A DNA stretch of 64,000 bases from Neonectria sp. B-13 (taxonomy: Eukaryota > Ascomycota > Sordariomycetes > Hypocreales > Nectriaceae), in the NCBI GenBank assembly GCA_002682825.1, contig NOKP01000004.1:1919607-1983606 (forward strand). Reading direction: 5' to 3'. Made by a program: the position numbers and the translations under genes. Numbering within the stretch: position 1 is the first letter of the stretch; each line of letters opens with the position of its first letter. This document shows, piece after piece, positions 1 through 10,938 of the stretch. The notes beneath the pieces were generated by a model. It was not told where the DNA came from, did not search any database, and worked only from the letters and a program-made list of their open reading frames with translations.

Positions 1-746
1 TGCTAAGGTACCTTTAGCTGCATCCCCCGAACTCTTCTGCCTTCCGTTTTAGAGGCCAACCCAGGCAGAGGCCGATGCTATAATTATCTCTCCACGCAGC
101 TCTATTGAGGTGGCCGACGCGCGTCAGCGGCCGTTTGGGCGAGCAAACAAAGCGGGTTGTTCTATCCTGCTGCTGTGGGTTGAAGAGAGTCGGGTTTTTT
201 TTTCGCTCTCGCTTTTGTGACTTGTCTCGGTCAACTCGCAAAAGCAGCGATGAGGGGCAACCCATGTTTGGCGGGGCACTTTTGCTGAACGGGGGGGAGC
301 TACCTATGATGAAATATTCTGCCACGTTGGATTTTGCCCTCACCTCAAGATTCAACGCGATAACCTCCAAGGCGCTGCCCACGTCCTCAGCGTTGGCTCG
401 TTTCCGCTCTTAAACCATGGCTGTTTTTATTGTAACTCTCGGCGCTGAAATGCAAACCTCAACGCTCTCCAGCGGATGGAGCGTCGAATCTTCTAGGTCG
501 TCCCTCGTCAGGACTTGTGCGAGGCGCTAGTCGGCTTTGGGACTAGAGCCTTCTTGAAGATTCCAGAATGGGCAAATCTCCGTCATCACGGCTAGGCGTC
601 AAATTCCTAGACTCTTAGTCGATATCAAAAGCTCAACCCCGCGACGACTTTCAATTCCGAACTTCACGCTTAATTCTTGACTCTCTCAAGACTTCTAGCT
701 ATTCAGAAATATTTGCGCGAAGACCAAACAAATAGTCTCTCCCATC
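1..746. other. Intergenic, upstream of FES1
   Basis: No convincing gene. Short open frames on both strands lack any recognisable domain. The stretch holds the FES1 promoter, including the heat-shock element listed separately, and an AGGTACCT palindrome at 6-13 of a kind that recurs in other intergenic parts of the window. Confidence 0.6.
551..568 (+). promoter_or_regulatory. Perfect four-unit heat-shock element
   Basis: The bases read TTC-2-GAA-2-TTC-2-GAA without mismatch, i.e. four alternating inverted nGAAn pentamers, the binding pattern of trimeric Hsf1. It lies about 180 bp before the ATG of FES1, an Hsp70 co-chaperone. A further two-unit element (GAA-2-TTC) is at 486-493. Binding itself is inferred. 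Confidence 0.75.
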
Positions 747-1394
747 ATGGGTGACAAACGCCTCAATGAACTCCTCAAATGGAGCATCGCCAACACCGAC
801 ACCACCAAGAACGACCCCGATGCCGCACCGCCCACCAGCGACCTCACCCCCGAGCTCATGGCCTCGATCATGGGCGGCCCCTCGGATGCGGACTTGATGA
901 AGGCGTCTATGGAGATTATCACGGCCAACGACCCGGAGCAGGTCACGCTTGACGACAAGCTCATCGCCTTCGACAATTTCGAGCAGCTCATTGAGGGCCT
1001 CGACAACGCCAACAACATCGCCAACCTCGGCCTTTGGACGCCCCTGCTTGAGCAGCTACGGCACGACGAGCGCGACGTGCGCAGGATGGCCGCCTGGTGC
1101 ATCGGCACCGCCGTCCAGAACAACGTCCGCACCCAGGAGAGCCTGCTGACTATGGGCGAGCACGGCCTGCCTCAGCTAGTCCACCTCGCCACGCACGAGG
1201 ATGAGCACGAGGATGTGCGCCGCAAGGCCGTGTATGCGCTCAGCTCCGCGTGCCGAAACTACCAGCCTGCTATGGACGTATTTGCTGAGGAGCTGACCAA
1301 GAAGGGTCATGCTACCGACAAGATTGATGCGACCGACATGGAGGCCGTGGACGAGGTGGTCCACGGACTCCGGGAGAAGATTAAGAAGGCGTAA
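747..1394 (+). CDS. FES1: Hsp70 nucleotide exchange factor Fes1
   Basis: A single-exon protein of 215 residues, the usual size for fungal Fes1. Fes1 is the cytosolic, armadillo-type nucleotide exchange factor that releases ADP and substrate from Hsp70 (Ssa type) and promotes degradation of misfolded proteins. The start MGDKRLNELLKWSI is the conserved N-terminal helix of the family. Residues about 70-160 form armadillo-like helices, with VRRMAAWCIGTAVQNN and VRRKAVYALSSACRNY as the clearest repeats; the C-terminus is basic (REKIKKA). The gene is convergent with MRPL7 (279 bp between stops). A perfect heat-shock element about 180 bp upstream indicates Hsf1 control. The long minus-strand open frame over the same bases is a shadow. 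Confidence 0.95.
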   Translation: MGDKRLNELLKWSIANTDTTKNDPDAAPPTSDLTPELMASIMGGPSDADLMKASMEIITANDPEQVTLDDKLIAFDNFEQLIEGLDNANNIANLGLWTPLLEQLRHDERDVRRMAAWCIGTAVQNNVRTQESLLTMGEHGLPQLVHLATHEDEHEDVRRKAVYALSSACRNYQPAMDVFAEELTKKGHATDKIDATDMEAVDEVVHGLREKIKKA

Positions 1395-1672
1395 ATGGAT
1401 GCCAATGGCAGCGCATAATGAACGAACGCATTGGGACGGAGTTGGGGAGTCGACTGCTAATGTCAAAAACGGCATCTGGGACACATAGATGGTAGGAGGG
1501 AGGCATAGGAACGGAAAAGTTTTGTATGAGGGGCAAGTAGCCCCACGTTTTGAAATGTCCAGTTATGATACATATATCTTGTTACATGGCCCATGCTACA
1601 TGTTGATCAGCCATTTAGAGATGATTTTATCTTCTCGGTCCAGCCCCTGAGAGTGTCTATTATGTGTCTGGC

Positions 1673-2883
1673 TTAGTGTGTGGCCTTGCCGTAGAAGGGG
1701 AAGCCAAGGGCTTGCAGGAGCAGACGTCCCTGTCTATCTGAGGTTCCGGTAGTCTTGATGAAGATATCGCAACCAGGCATCAGCCGCGCAGGGTACATCT
1801 GTCAGAACCAGTTAGTATTTTGTCCGTAGGCAATAGATCCGTTATCGAGCAAGACTGTTGTTGCTAGCACTTACATCGTAGTTGAACTCAACCTCGGGAA
1901 AATACGCCATCCACGCCGGTTTCAGACCAAACGCCAGGTTACCAGCGTCATCTCCGGTCGAGGCGTTGATGCCCGGCCAATCCTTGATCTTGGGCAGGAC
2001 CAGAGTCACAAGCTTGTCGATAAAGTCGTAGGCAGCACCACCCTTCAGCGTCACCTTGGCACCGGACTTGTCGCCCTTTCTGATACTCCACTGCACGACA
2101 CCGTGCTTGACCTTAGTGACTTCGGGGAAGGCGCCGCTGATGGCCTGGACAACGGCACGTGCAACGTGCAGGTACTCTTTGTTCTGGGCGGCCAGGGGCG
2201 CAAACGAGTTGATGGTTATGGCCTCGATCTCGGGGATGTTGTGCCAGGCGATATCGCGCTCGAGTATGCCCAGGCGCGATGAGCCACCACCACGGGGGCC
2301 TCGGCGAGGGCGGTTCTTGTGGTATGGCGATGACTCATCCCACTCTCGCAGAACGCCCTTGTTGGACTCCGGGGCCACGGTGCCGGGCGGCACATGTGTG
2401 TAGGTCATGGTCATCAGATCCGGGGCGATGGTGTCGTCGAATGTGTGCTTTAACCGGGGGAAGCTGAAGGGACCGGGGACAAAGTCTCGAGCGGTCGGGT
2501 CGGAGGACGGCGGCATCTGGACGGGATGAAGAGGACCACGGTAGTACTTGGGGGGGTGATACTGGTAGCTGTCGAGGTTGTGTTAGCGACTGCATCTCGA
2601 CCCCAAACGGCGCCAATCCGGCCACTTACCGGTTTCCTGGTAGATCCTTGTTTCTCGTCTTATCCTTGTCGGCGGAATTGAAGGCCTCGAACTCCTTCTC
2701 ATCGGGCAGCGGCGTGCTAAACGACGAAGCAGAGTCGAGTTCTGCGAGGGCATCCGGTGAGGGAGCAGGCTTGTCGGCCTGGGTGGAGGCGAATCTCCTG
2801 GCGCAGGAAGGGACAGTCCGCAGGGGAAGCTGTCTTCGGCCCAATGAACTCGCCATGCGAGTTGCTTCTCGGAGAGTAGCCAT
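1673..2883 (-). CDS. MRPL7: Mitochondrial large-subunit ribosomal protein uL5m (MRPL7)
   Basis: Three exons, complement of 2630-2883, 1875-2568 and 1673-1798, give 357 residues with consistent phase and GT-AG introns. The first 30 or so residues (MATLREATRMASSLGRR, then RRFAS) are basic and Ser/Arg-rich with no acidic cluster beyond one Glu, as in a mitochondrial presequence. The C-terminal half is a ribosomal L5 domain: GAKVTLKGGAAYDFIDKLV, then FGLKPAWMAYFPEVEFNYD and GCDIFIKTTGTSD. uL5 sits in the central protuberance and contacts 5S-like RNA or its replacement in mitoribosomes. The start at 2883 was chosen because it gives a clean presequence; a Met nine codons later is also possible. The upstream frame is open but unlike a presequence. 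Confidence 0.92.
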
Positions 2884-5685
2884 GGTGTCGGGACTGGGTT
2901 GGATTGCACGCAATTCAAGCTCTCGTCGTCTACAAAGATGGAGTTGTCGCGTGGGATTGGAAATTTCCAATCCCCAGGCGGGCTAGTGTGGTGGTCAGCC
3001 ACAAGTGGCTGCGCCTGCAAAGTGTGTGGCTGTGCACACTCTACCTCACATTCAACACCCTGCGTCATTTCACGGATGACTGAGTAGTAAGTTAGTCGTG
3101 AGACCTCGAAAACGAATCGGGCAGTTGCATCAATTGGCTTGCCATTATTGATCCCGTGCATTGTCTTTAGGTTCATTGGCCATGTTGCCTTTTATCCTGC
3201 TAGTATCCTATTGGATTGAAGGGAATGCGGCCCGGAAGCTTCCTGCGCAACCTTGGTTAGTTGGCATCACTCAGATGACTTTTGTCGGTTTGGTCATGGT
3301 TAAACCCCATATCCAACCTGCCAACTATAATCCTCTCACAAGTTGGCTTTTTACTTCAACTGTCTAGGTAGTTGACTAGAGAAACTAGCAACTGCAGGTT
3401 CCTGATGGGGTTCCCGAAGGCGGAGCTGCAACTCCCGGGCTGCGCTATCTCACGGAGAGTTGGCAAGCAGTCTGGGTAAAAACTTGGTGTCCTGGGCTGA
3501 CCCTCGGCTTGGCATGGACGAATCGTCATGTCTCATGGGCCGCTCCGAATGGCCAGGCCGTAAGCGGTTGGACGCGGGATGCCCGTGGTCCGACAACCCG
3601 TCCATCCCGTCACATTGCGACCATGCCGCACCCCGCCAGCAATCGGTCCCCAAGACTAAACAAACAGGTGATGCCGTTGCCCGCCGCGCAGTGGGTGGGG
3701 GTTTTTCTCCGGAGGGTTTTTATTTATTTTCCTCTTGAGGTATGACGGAGAGACCATGCATTTCTGCCGGATGGATCGCACGATCCCGCGGCCCCGCGCC
3801 GGCGGTCGCCTGGCTGATGCTTGCCGCCGTCTGTTGAGACGACGTAAGGGTTGCGCCGGCTTGCGCGGTCGGTAAGGTACGTGCGTAACCTCAACCAGGC
3901 TGCTGAGAATGCGAGCTCACATGGCAGCGTCCCGCGGTTTGCTGGAGGAGCGCAAGGACCCTTTACGGCTCAGTGATGCGCGGCGCGGCACGACGCAGCG
4001 CAGCCACGGGGGTTCGAATGCGAATCCGATGGATACGATACGACGGCTTACCGCCTGCCTGGCAGGCTGCTCTATTTCTGTTTATGTTGGTAGTGGAGTT
4101 GACTGTTTCGAGAAGATGGCACAAGACTACGGAGTACTATCAGGAACTATGTACGAAGTACACGTATTCGTAAATCACGATGAACCCAGGCCCGCTCGTG
4201 CATACATGATCCGGGCCTTTACAGCAGAAGCCAAAAAATTACCGGCTCTAATAGGCTTTCTTTCCGTCACACGGCCTGGTGGATGGCGGCGCCGCAAGGT
4301 TACAAGACCAGGTGGTAAATTGGACCCTGGTGAGATTGGATGGGCAACGCAACCCGAGAAGGGCGTAGATTGGACGGGTCAAAGGGGATCATGACTGTCT
4401 CTATTTTTCCTTTTTACCCTGTTACGAATTACTCTGCGTGCCAAGCTGCCTGTCTCTGCGGTCACTGGACAAACAGTTCCTCGTTTTTGCAGATCTGGGG
4501 TGATTCCGTTCAGGGTCCGATACACCGCCCGGTGCATCGGTGTCATGGGGGACCCGACGGGTGATGGAGGCCCTGAGGTCACTAGCACTAACACTAAAGT
4601 ACCTTACCCACCCGCCGTCCTCGGGTCGGATTCTTCAGCTTTCGCCATTACTCTAATTTAGGGCAGCGCATCAAGTACTTTTACGGATGCATGCGGTCTA
4701 GTGACATCAGATCGCCTGGGGACCAAACAAGAAAAGGAAAGGGAAAAAAAAACATCCAAGGAGATTGCCTAGCAGCTTCCACGTTGGACCTTAGTTCGCT
4801 CACCATGAAAGCCTGCAAGGCGGACGTTTGGCCGCACCCTTGGCCCGTGGCCCCCCCGTGCATCCATCCCACGCAGCGGGCTTCCAGGGTGCCTACGAAT
4901 ACAGGGGTCTTTTACTTGGAACTTGGAAGGCAGCCTGCAGGTTAGGTTACCATGTAATGCTGAAGGTACCTCCGCCGGTAAGTAAGTATTCGTATCGTTG
5001 GTAGGAAAACCGGCCCCGTAGGTACCATGAACCTACGTCGATGCACGGGGTACTTCGTACTGTAGGTCGTTGCTTCAGGGCGCGGTCCCGGCCCAGTCCA
5101 TGGACCCGGGCGACGATTGGCGGTCCAGGCGGGTATCTTACAGGCCACACCAACGACTATGCAGCGCCTGCAGCCCACCTGTGTACCACCAAGTCCCACT
5201 GTCCCGCCCCCGCCACCACCTACAACTCGGCCCTTAGACCTCCAGTCGCTCCCATCCATTTTGGTCGCCTCAACAGGCGCGCTCTTCAGTGACTAGGACG
5301 TGGACCCTTTGAGCTCCAGCTCCCGCCTTCTTCATCCCACTCGCTCGCCCCAGCTTCCGCCTTCACTTGGAACCAGGCTCTGCTTTCTTCCCCTTTCTCC
5401 TTTCTCTTTTCTCTTGAAATTACTCTTCTTCTCATAGACTCACGAGCCTCGTCTTCTTCATATCCATCGACCGCCCAACAACACACCCCGCTACTCTCCT
5501 CTTCCCCAATCGAGACTCGGTCGTGGTTCCCCTCCACCACAAAAGCGCATCGAGACGACCCTCGACGTATGCGACTCCGATGATGAAGGGTTTTGGCGGC
5601 CAGATTCTACCTCGCTAAACCCTGCGAGCGCTCCTCTTTCCTCCCCTCCCACTCTGTCGGTTTCTCTCCGACATACGCCTCCACC
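2884..5685. other. Intergenic, divergent MRPL7/deubiquitinase promoters
   Basis: 2.8 kb without a supportable gene. Open frames up to 161 codons (3909-4394) show no domain and are interrupted in every plausible extension. An AGGTACCT palindrome is at 4964-4971. The last 400 bp become pyrimidine-rich, as expected of a fungal 5' leader before the ATG at 5686. Confidence 0.6.
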
Positions 5686-8623
5686 ATGAAGGAGTTTCCC
5701 AGGAAGTTCCTGAGCTTGCGCGACAAGAATGGCTCCAGTCGACGAGCCAAATCGAACCCGCCGCCGCCAGTCCCAGCGGTTGCCGGCAGCAATAAGGTGC
5801 GTGATGGCAGCATGGGCATTCACGTCATCTACAGAGGTTTATATGGCCTTCTGGAGGGCGTTGGATGCTCTCTAGGACCGTGGAGGATTCCAATCGAACA
5901 GACGCGCTGACGGTTTGCTTCTCGTAGCCGCGCCCCCTCTCAGCCGGCGCCTTTATGGCCATGTTCAAAACAGACAATAAGCAATCACCAAAAGCCGATT
6001 CCGATAAAGAGAAGGATGCAGCAAAAGTACGAAGGTCCCATCGACCTCCAGCGATCAAATATTAATCTCCAACGCTTCTAGGTTGAGGAGGTCCTCAAGC
6101 GACTGGACGAGCTGAACATTACCGACGTTACCACCGATCACATCAACGACATCATGACTACCAAGTTTGCGGACGGCGATCCCAAGAAAACGGTCGACTT
6201 CATCGATATAGAGCAAAAGGCAGCCGCCGGCATCATCATGCCCTACGATCCCAACATCGACATGGTTGGCGCCGAAAACCGTGGCAACGTCACTTGCTAT
6301 TTGGATGCCTTGCTTTTTGCCATGTTCTCCAAACTCGACGCCTTTGAGTGCATACTCAAAAACGACTTCCCAGAGGATGACAGCCGCGCCAAGCTGGTCA
6401 CCCTCTTGCGTATGTGGGTGAACATGTTGAGGACCGGAAAATTGGTTCATACAGACCTGGTAATTGGAAATCCAAATATTCCCCAACGAACAAACATTCG
6501 TGACTGACTGTTGTAGACCAAGCTTATTCAAGACGCGCTGGCCGACTCTGGCTGGTCAGATGCCCGCATGTTAGAGCAACAGGACACATCGGAGGCTTTT
6601 GCCTTCATCACCGAGACTTTGCAGCTGCCGCTTCTGTCTCTGCAAGTGGACCTCTTCCATCAGGGTAAGAGGGACAAGGATGATCACAAAGTTGTCTACG
6701 AACGCCTCCTGAACCTTGCTGTACCCCCAGACCCAGAGGACAAGGGAATCAAGCTAGAGGATTGCCTGGAGGAGTATTTTAATGCCCAGGTTGATGTCCA
6801 GAGGGACAGCGAGGAGGCGAAGAAGTCCAGTTTACGGGAGATGAGCCGCGGGGAAGTCCCAAAACTAGTTCACCGCGATACCATTCGATTAATCACGGAG
6901 GAGTTAGGCGAGTCATCGACACCGACGGTTACAGCATCGCCAATTGCCATTTCCCCGTTGCAACAAACATCAATCGACGAGCAAGCGTCCCCGTCGCCAA
7001 ACCCAGATTTGAAATCTGAAAATGGCAAAGCTCCCGCTGAAGCTCTCGTCGCAGCTCCCATCGAGACTCCCGTCGAAGTGCTCAGCGAGGCTCCTAGCGA
7101 AGAGCAGAATGGAAAGGCCGTGGACTCTGTCCCAGCGCCGATGGTTCCTCAGAATAAGCCCGCTATCCGCGCAAGATCTACCAGCGTCATTCAGCGGGTT
7201 GTACTAGACGAGCAAGGTCGTCCGTCCAGTCCTGACAATCACACGATGCTGCAGAAAGCCATGCGCAAGGGCTCGACCGTTGTGAAGGCGGTCACGATCC
7301 CTGCATGGCAATTCTTCAGGTTGATCCGTGAGTCAAATCTCCAAGCGGGCCATGATGTGATGACTAACTTATATAGCCTGGCATGCTCTGACAAGCAACG
7401 AACCTCGAAGTAATGTGGATATCGCGACGACCTTCGACCAAAGACCTGTCGTGGGCATCTGCCTCAAGCGCTATGCCATGACTGAGTCTGGCCAACCTAA
7501 GCGGCACAATACTTTTATCGACATTCCCGATAGCCTCAGGCTTCCCCACTTCATGATGGCCGACGACCCCAAGATAGAGGAGGACCCCAATCCTCTAAAC
7601 TCCGAGTATAAGCTTGTGCTCCAGTCGGTCATTTGCCATCGTGGAGATTCCCTACAAAGCGGGCATTACATTGCGTTTTCGAGAGTTGCGCCGAAGTTGC
7701 TTACGAACAATCGACGACACAACTTTGATCCACCACCAGACTATGAAGAGGCTCAATGGGTTCGCTTTGACGATCTGCAGATCGACAAACGAGTCACATA
7801 TGTGGACGATATCAAGCAGGCACTGAAGGATGAGATGCCCTACCTCCTTTTCTACCAGATCGTGCCCATGGTTGAAATAAGCGCACCTTCGATCGGGGAA
7901 ACCGAGACGGAGCCGCCGTCGTACAACGATTCCAAGGTCAGCATTGAGCTGCCTCCGACACCCACACCGATTGACAGCAATCAACTCGGAATCCTTGGTC
8001 ACGACGAGGGCTACTTCGACAGCACTCCAACGGCCGGGAGCTCTCAACTATGGGCCAGCAAGCCGCCCAGCATCCGACTGTCGTCTGATAGCGAGAGGCC
8101 ACCCCGAAGAAGTGGCGATGGACTGGATTTGCACTTTGGGCCCTTCCTTGGCGATTCTCGTCGCCCAAGTGTGAACTGGACCGACTCGACATCGGCGACT
8201 CCCGCCATCACGCCCAACTCCCACTCCCCTGCCATCACACCGATCGAGGAGTCAACATCGTCGAGGTTGTCTCGCGCAGCATCGCGTTTCACCAAGGTGA
8301 ACCGAAGCCGACCAAGCAGTCAGACAGGAGAGAACCGCATCAGTTTCTCTATGACTCGTTACGTAGGCCTCATGCGGCCCAGCAAGGAGCCTCTGGTAGA
8401 CGCGAATGGACTTGGGGCTTCCTTGGCAAACTCAACCGGGCCACTGGTTCCTGAAACCCCCAAGGAAGGAGGCGACTCACCTGTCCAGCTAGACTCAGAG
8501 CAACCCCAAGCCCACCATCATCACCACTCCCATAAGCATAGCCACAAGAGACTCCGGTCCAAGGACAAGATCAACAAGAACAAGGACAGCTCTCAGCCCG
8601 AGCGAGAATGCACGGTCATGTAA
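5686..8623 (+). CDS. USP-family ubiquitin C-terminal hydrolase with CaaX box
   Basis: Five exons (5686-5796, 5928-6026, 6082-6459, 6517-7327, 7377-8623) encode 881 residues. It is a cysteine protease that removes ubiquitin. The Cys box is RGNVTCYLDALLFAMF (Cys about 142), the His box GDSLQSGHYIAFSR (His about 563), followed by WVRFDD, so the triad looks intact. A linker of about 200 residues rich in Pro, Glu and Ser separates the Cys and His halves. The tail after residue 620 is low in structure, with a His run, a polybasic stretch (KRLRSKDKINKNK) and the final residues ECTVM. Cys-Thr-Val-Met at the end fits a CaaX prenylation signal, with Met favouring farnesyl. The start was chosen for its CCACC-ATG context; nothing upstream in frame is needed. 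Substrates cannot be told from sequence. Confidence 0.9.
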
Positions 8624-9748
8624 CCACACACACAAAACTTGACCAAGCCAGCAACTGAAATAGAAACACTACCGGCAGCGAAAAACAGGAGACCCGCCCA
8701 AAAGAAAACCCTATGATTCTTCGTTTAAATATGCATTTGTAGAGGAGTTGTCGGGATGAAATCGCAGCACGAATGGATAGCAGTTGAGGACGCACAGTCG
8801 AGGACGCACCCCTTGTCATAATGGGAGTTGAGATGACCAAGCTGTTAAGGAGCGCCAGGCGATGAGGATAGGGAATAAGGGGGCGGCATTATTGGCATTG
8901 GGTTTTGGGCATTTACACGGAAAAGAACAGATTAGCATGGCGTTTGTGGAATGTGGTACCACACATTGGTAGCCACTGCGGTTTGAAAGTCATTGAGCAG
9001 GTACAGAAATGACAGGGAACGGTCTCTCGTGGACCTTGAATCGCGAATGGTTCCTCACGTTTGCATATATTTGTGATGTCATAAACCATGTATATATATG
9101 GTGCCTTGTCCCTCTACATCTAACAGGACGCGGATTCACTCCGAGTCTCCTTCTCCTTACGGGGTAAAGAATCAGGTTTGACCATAAGCCATTGCAGGCG
9201 CGGGCACCAGAGGTTTGAAAAAGCATCAGCTCGTCTATTCCTTATACACAGTACATGACGGAGGCCATTGCCCTCTAGCCTCCCATAGATGCATCCCATC
9301 AACAAAACCACCTCGTATACGGGGACGGAGAAAGACCCGGATTTGCCCTGCCGCGTCGTGCCCATACCGAATGTCAAACATGCTTTCGTTCTTGCCAAGA
9401 CCAGGATACCAGAAAAACGGCCTCGGACAGATAATATACACAGCTGTCAGAGCCTGAACCCAAGCCCAGATGGGGACTCGAACAAGCTTCGACAGCAATA
9501 TCGATCTCGCGAAGAGATCTCGAGGGGAGGGGGGTAGGAGTAATTCCAATAGACACGTGCGGATTGGTTTCCGTCGCATCATCAGGGAATGGGGAAAAGA
9601 CGACTAATAAGACATCAGAGGGGAAGGGTTTGAGGTCCGGGCTTCTGCGCTGTTCAACATCGGGTTTAACAATTAGATTATTCCATCAGCGGAGAGCGGA
9701 ATTTGGATGTCACGCTGGGTGGTTGGGACGAGTCGTCGAGCCTCCCGC
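8624..9748. other. Intergenic between convergent deubiquitinase and TOM40
   Basis: 3' flanks of two convergent genes. Nothing beyond short unsupported open frames was seen. Confidence 0.6.
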
Positions 9749-10938
9749 TTAGAAGGGGATGTTGGGGGGAGGCTGAGAGCTGAGGGCCTCCTGCTGGTCC
9801 TGCAACTCCTCAGGGGCGGCCTCGATGGACACACCTAGGCCGATCTTGGCTTGGTGCTATAGACAAATCGTCAGTCTCGCGCGGGGACACATATCAAGGG
9901 GTGGGATTACTAACAGTGAAGTGGTCGATATCGGCGGCAAAGGTCATCATAACCGGGGGAGCGACTCGCTTCTCGAGGACACAACTCAACTTGCCCTTGG
10001 AGTCAACCTGGGCACGGAAAGTCGACATGCGGAAGTCGTACTTGGCGCCAATGGTAGTGACACCCTCCTTCTGGATACCACCGCCCATGAGACCGCCAGG
10101 AGAGGGAACGAGACCGAGGCTCAGGTCAACACCGGCCTGGACCTTGTCTGAGAGTCTCCTCCAGAACGAGGTGTTCAGTGTGCCCATAGCAGCCTGGAGC
10201 TGAGCAGTGGCGATCCAGTCGTTGGACTTGTAGCGGGCGGAGTAGGAAACGGCGCACTCGGGGCCCTGGGTGAGGGCGGGTCGCTGCCAGAGGGTCTCGA
10301 GGCCGAGGGCGAGCCTGGGGGTAACGGACTGGAGGTAGCTACCAATGAAGATACCAGTCAGGCCACCCTCGAGGTACGAAGGGTTGAGCATCTTGAGAGA
10401 GGCGCTGAAGTCGTCGCCGGTATACTCGTGCTCGAACTGCGCCATATCCTGGCCACCGGGGGAGATGGAGAGCTGCGACTTGGAGACAAGCTTGTCTGAC
10501 CATCGCCAGTTGAATCGGCCGGAAAGAGAGCCTTCGTTGTCGAGGTTACCTTGGCAGAAAACCTATGACGTGGGGTCAGTGTCGCATTCTGTGCGTTGAA
10601 TTGGGCTTTCGGGTGGTGTCTACCTTGCCAGTGCCGTACATGGCGGCAAAGGTGTAGGGGTTGAGGCGCTCGCCCATGGCAAACTGATGAGAAACCTGGA
10701 AGAGAGGGGCCATGCTGAAGATCTTGGTCAGATCAGCGCGCATGCCGGTGAACATGTAGTTGTTGAGGAAGACATCGCGCTGAACCTCCTTGGCCAGGCT
10801 CTCGATGGTTCCGGGATTGGACAGGCCGAGCTTCGCCCTCCGCTCTGAGAAGGAATTGATGGCATCGCCTAGTGCGGCAGCAATGGGGTTGGTGAGGAGC
10901 ATGGCCCGGATGGGGTCCAATGCAGCGGAGGAAGCCAT
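9749..10938 (-). CDS. TOM40: Mitochondrial import receptor/pore Tom40
   Basis: Exons on the complement at 10624-10938, 9915-10562 and 9749-9856 give 356 residues, close to the 349 of the Neurospora protein. Tom40 is the 19-strand beta-barrel of the outer-membrane TOM complex and the entry gate for nearly all mitochondrial precursors. The N-terminus ([18 protein letters not shown]) is the conserved internal helix; then come alternating barrel strands such as [19 protein letters not shown] and [16 protein letters not shown]. The last strand, with [10 protein letters not shown], carries the polar-x-Gly-type beta-signal used by the SAM machinery. The C-terminus ends in a Pro-rich tail ([10 protein letters not shown]). 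The start MASSAALDP is the only in-frame Met before the conserved helix. All junctions keep phase. Confidence 0.95.

Noticed and set aside
3909..4394. 161-codon open frame in the MRPL7/deubiquitinase intergenic region
   Set aside because: No domain, many rare residue runs, and flanking sequence offers no promoter or intron context.
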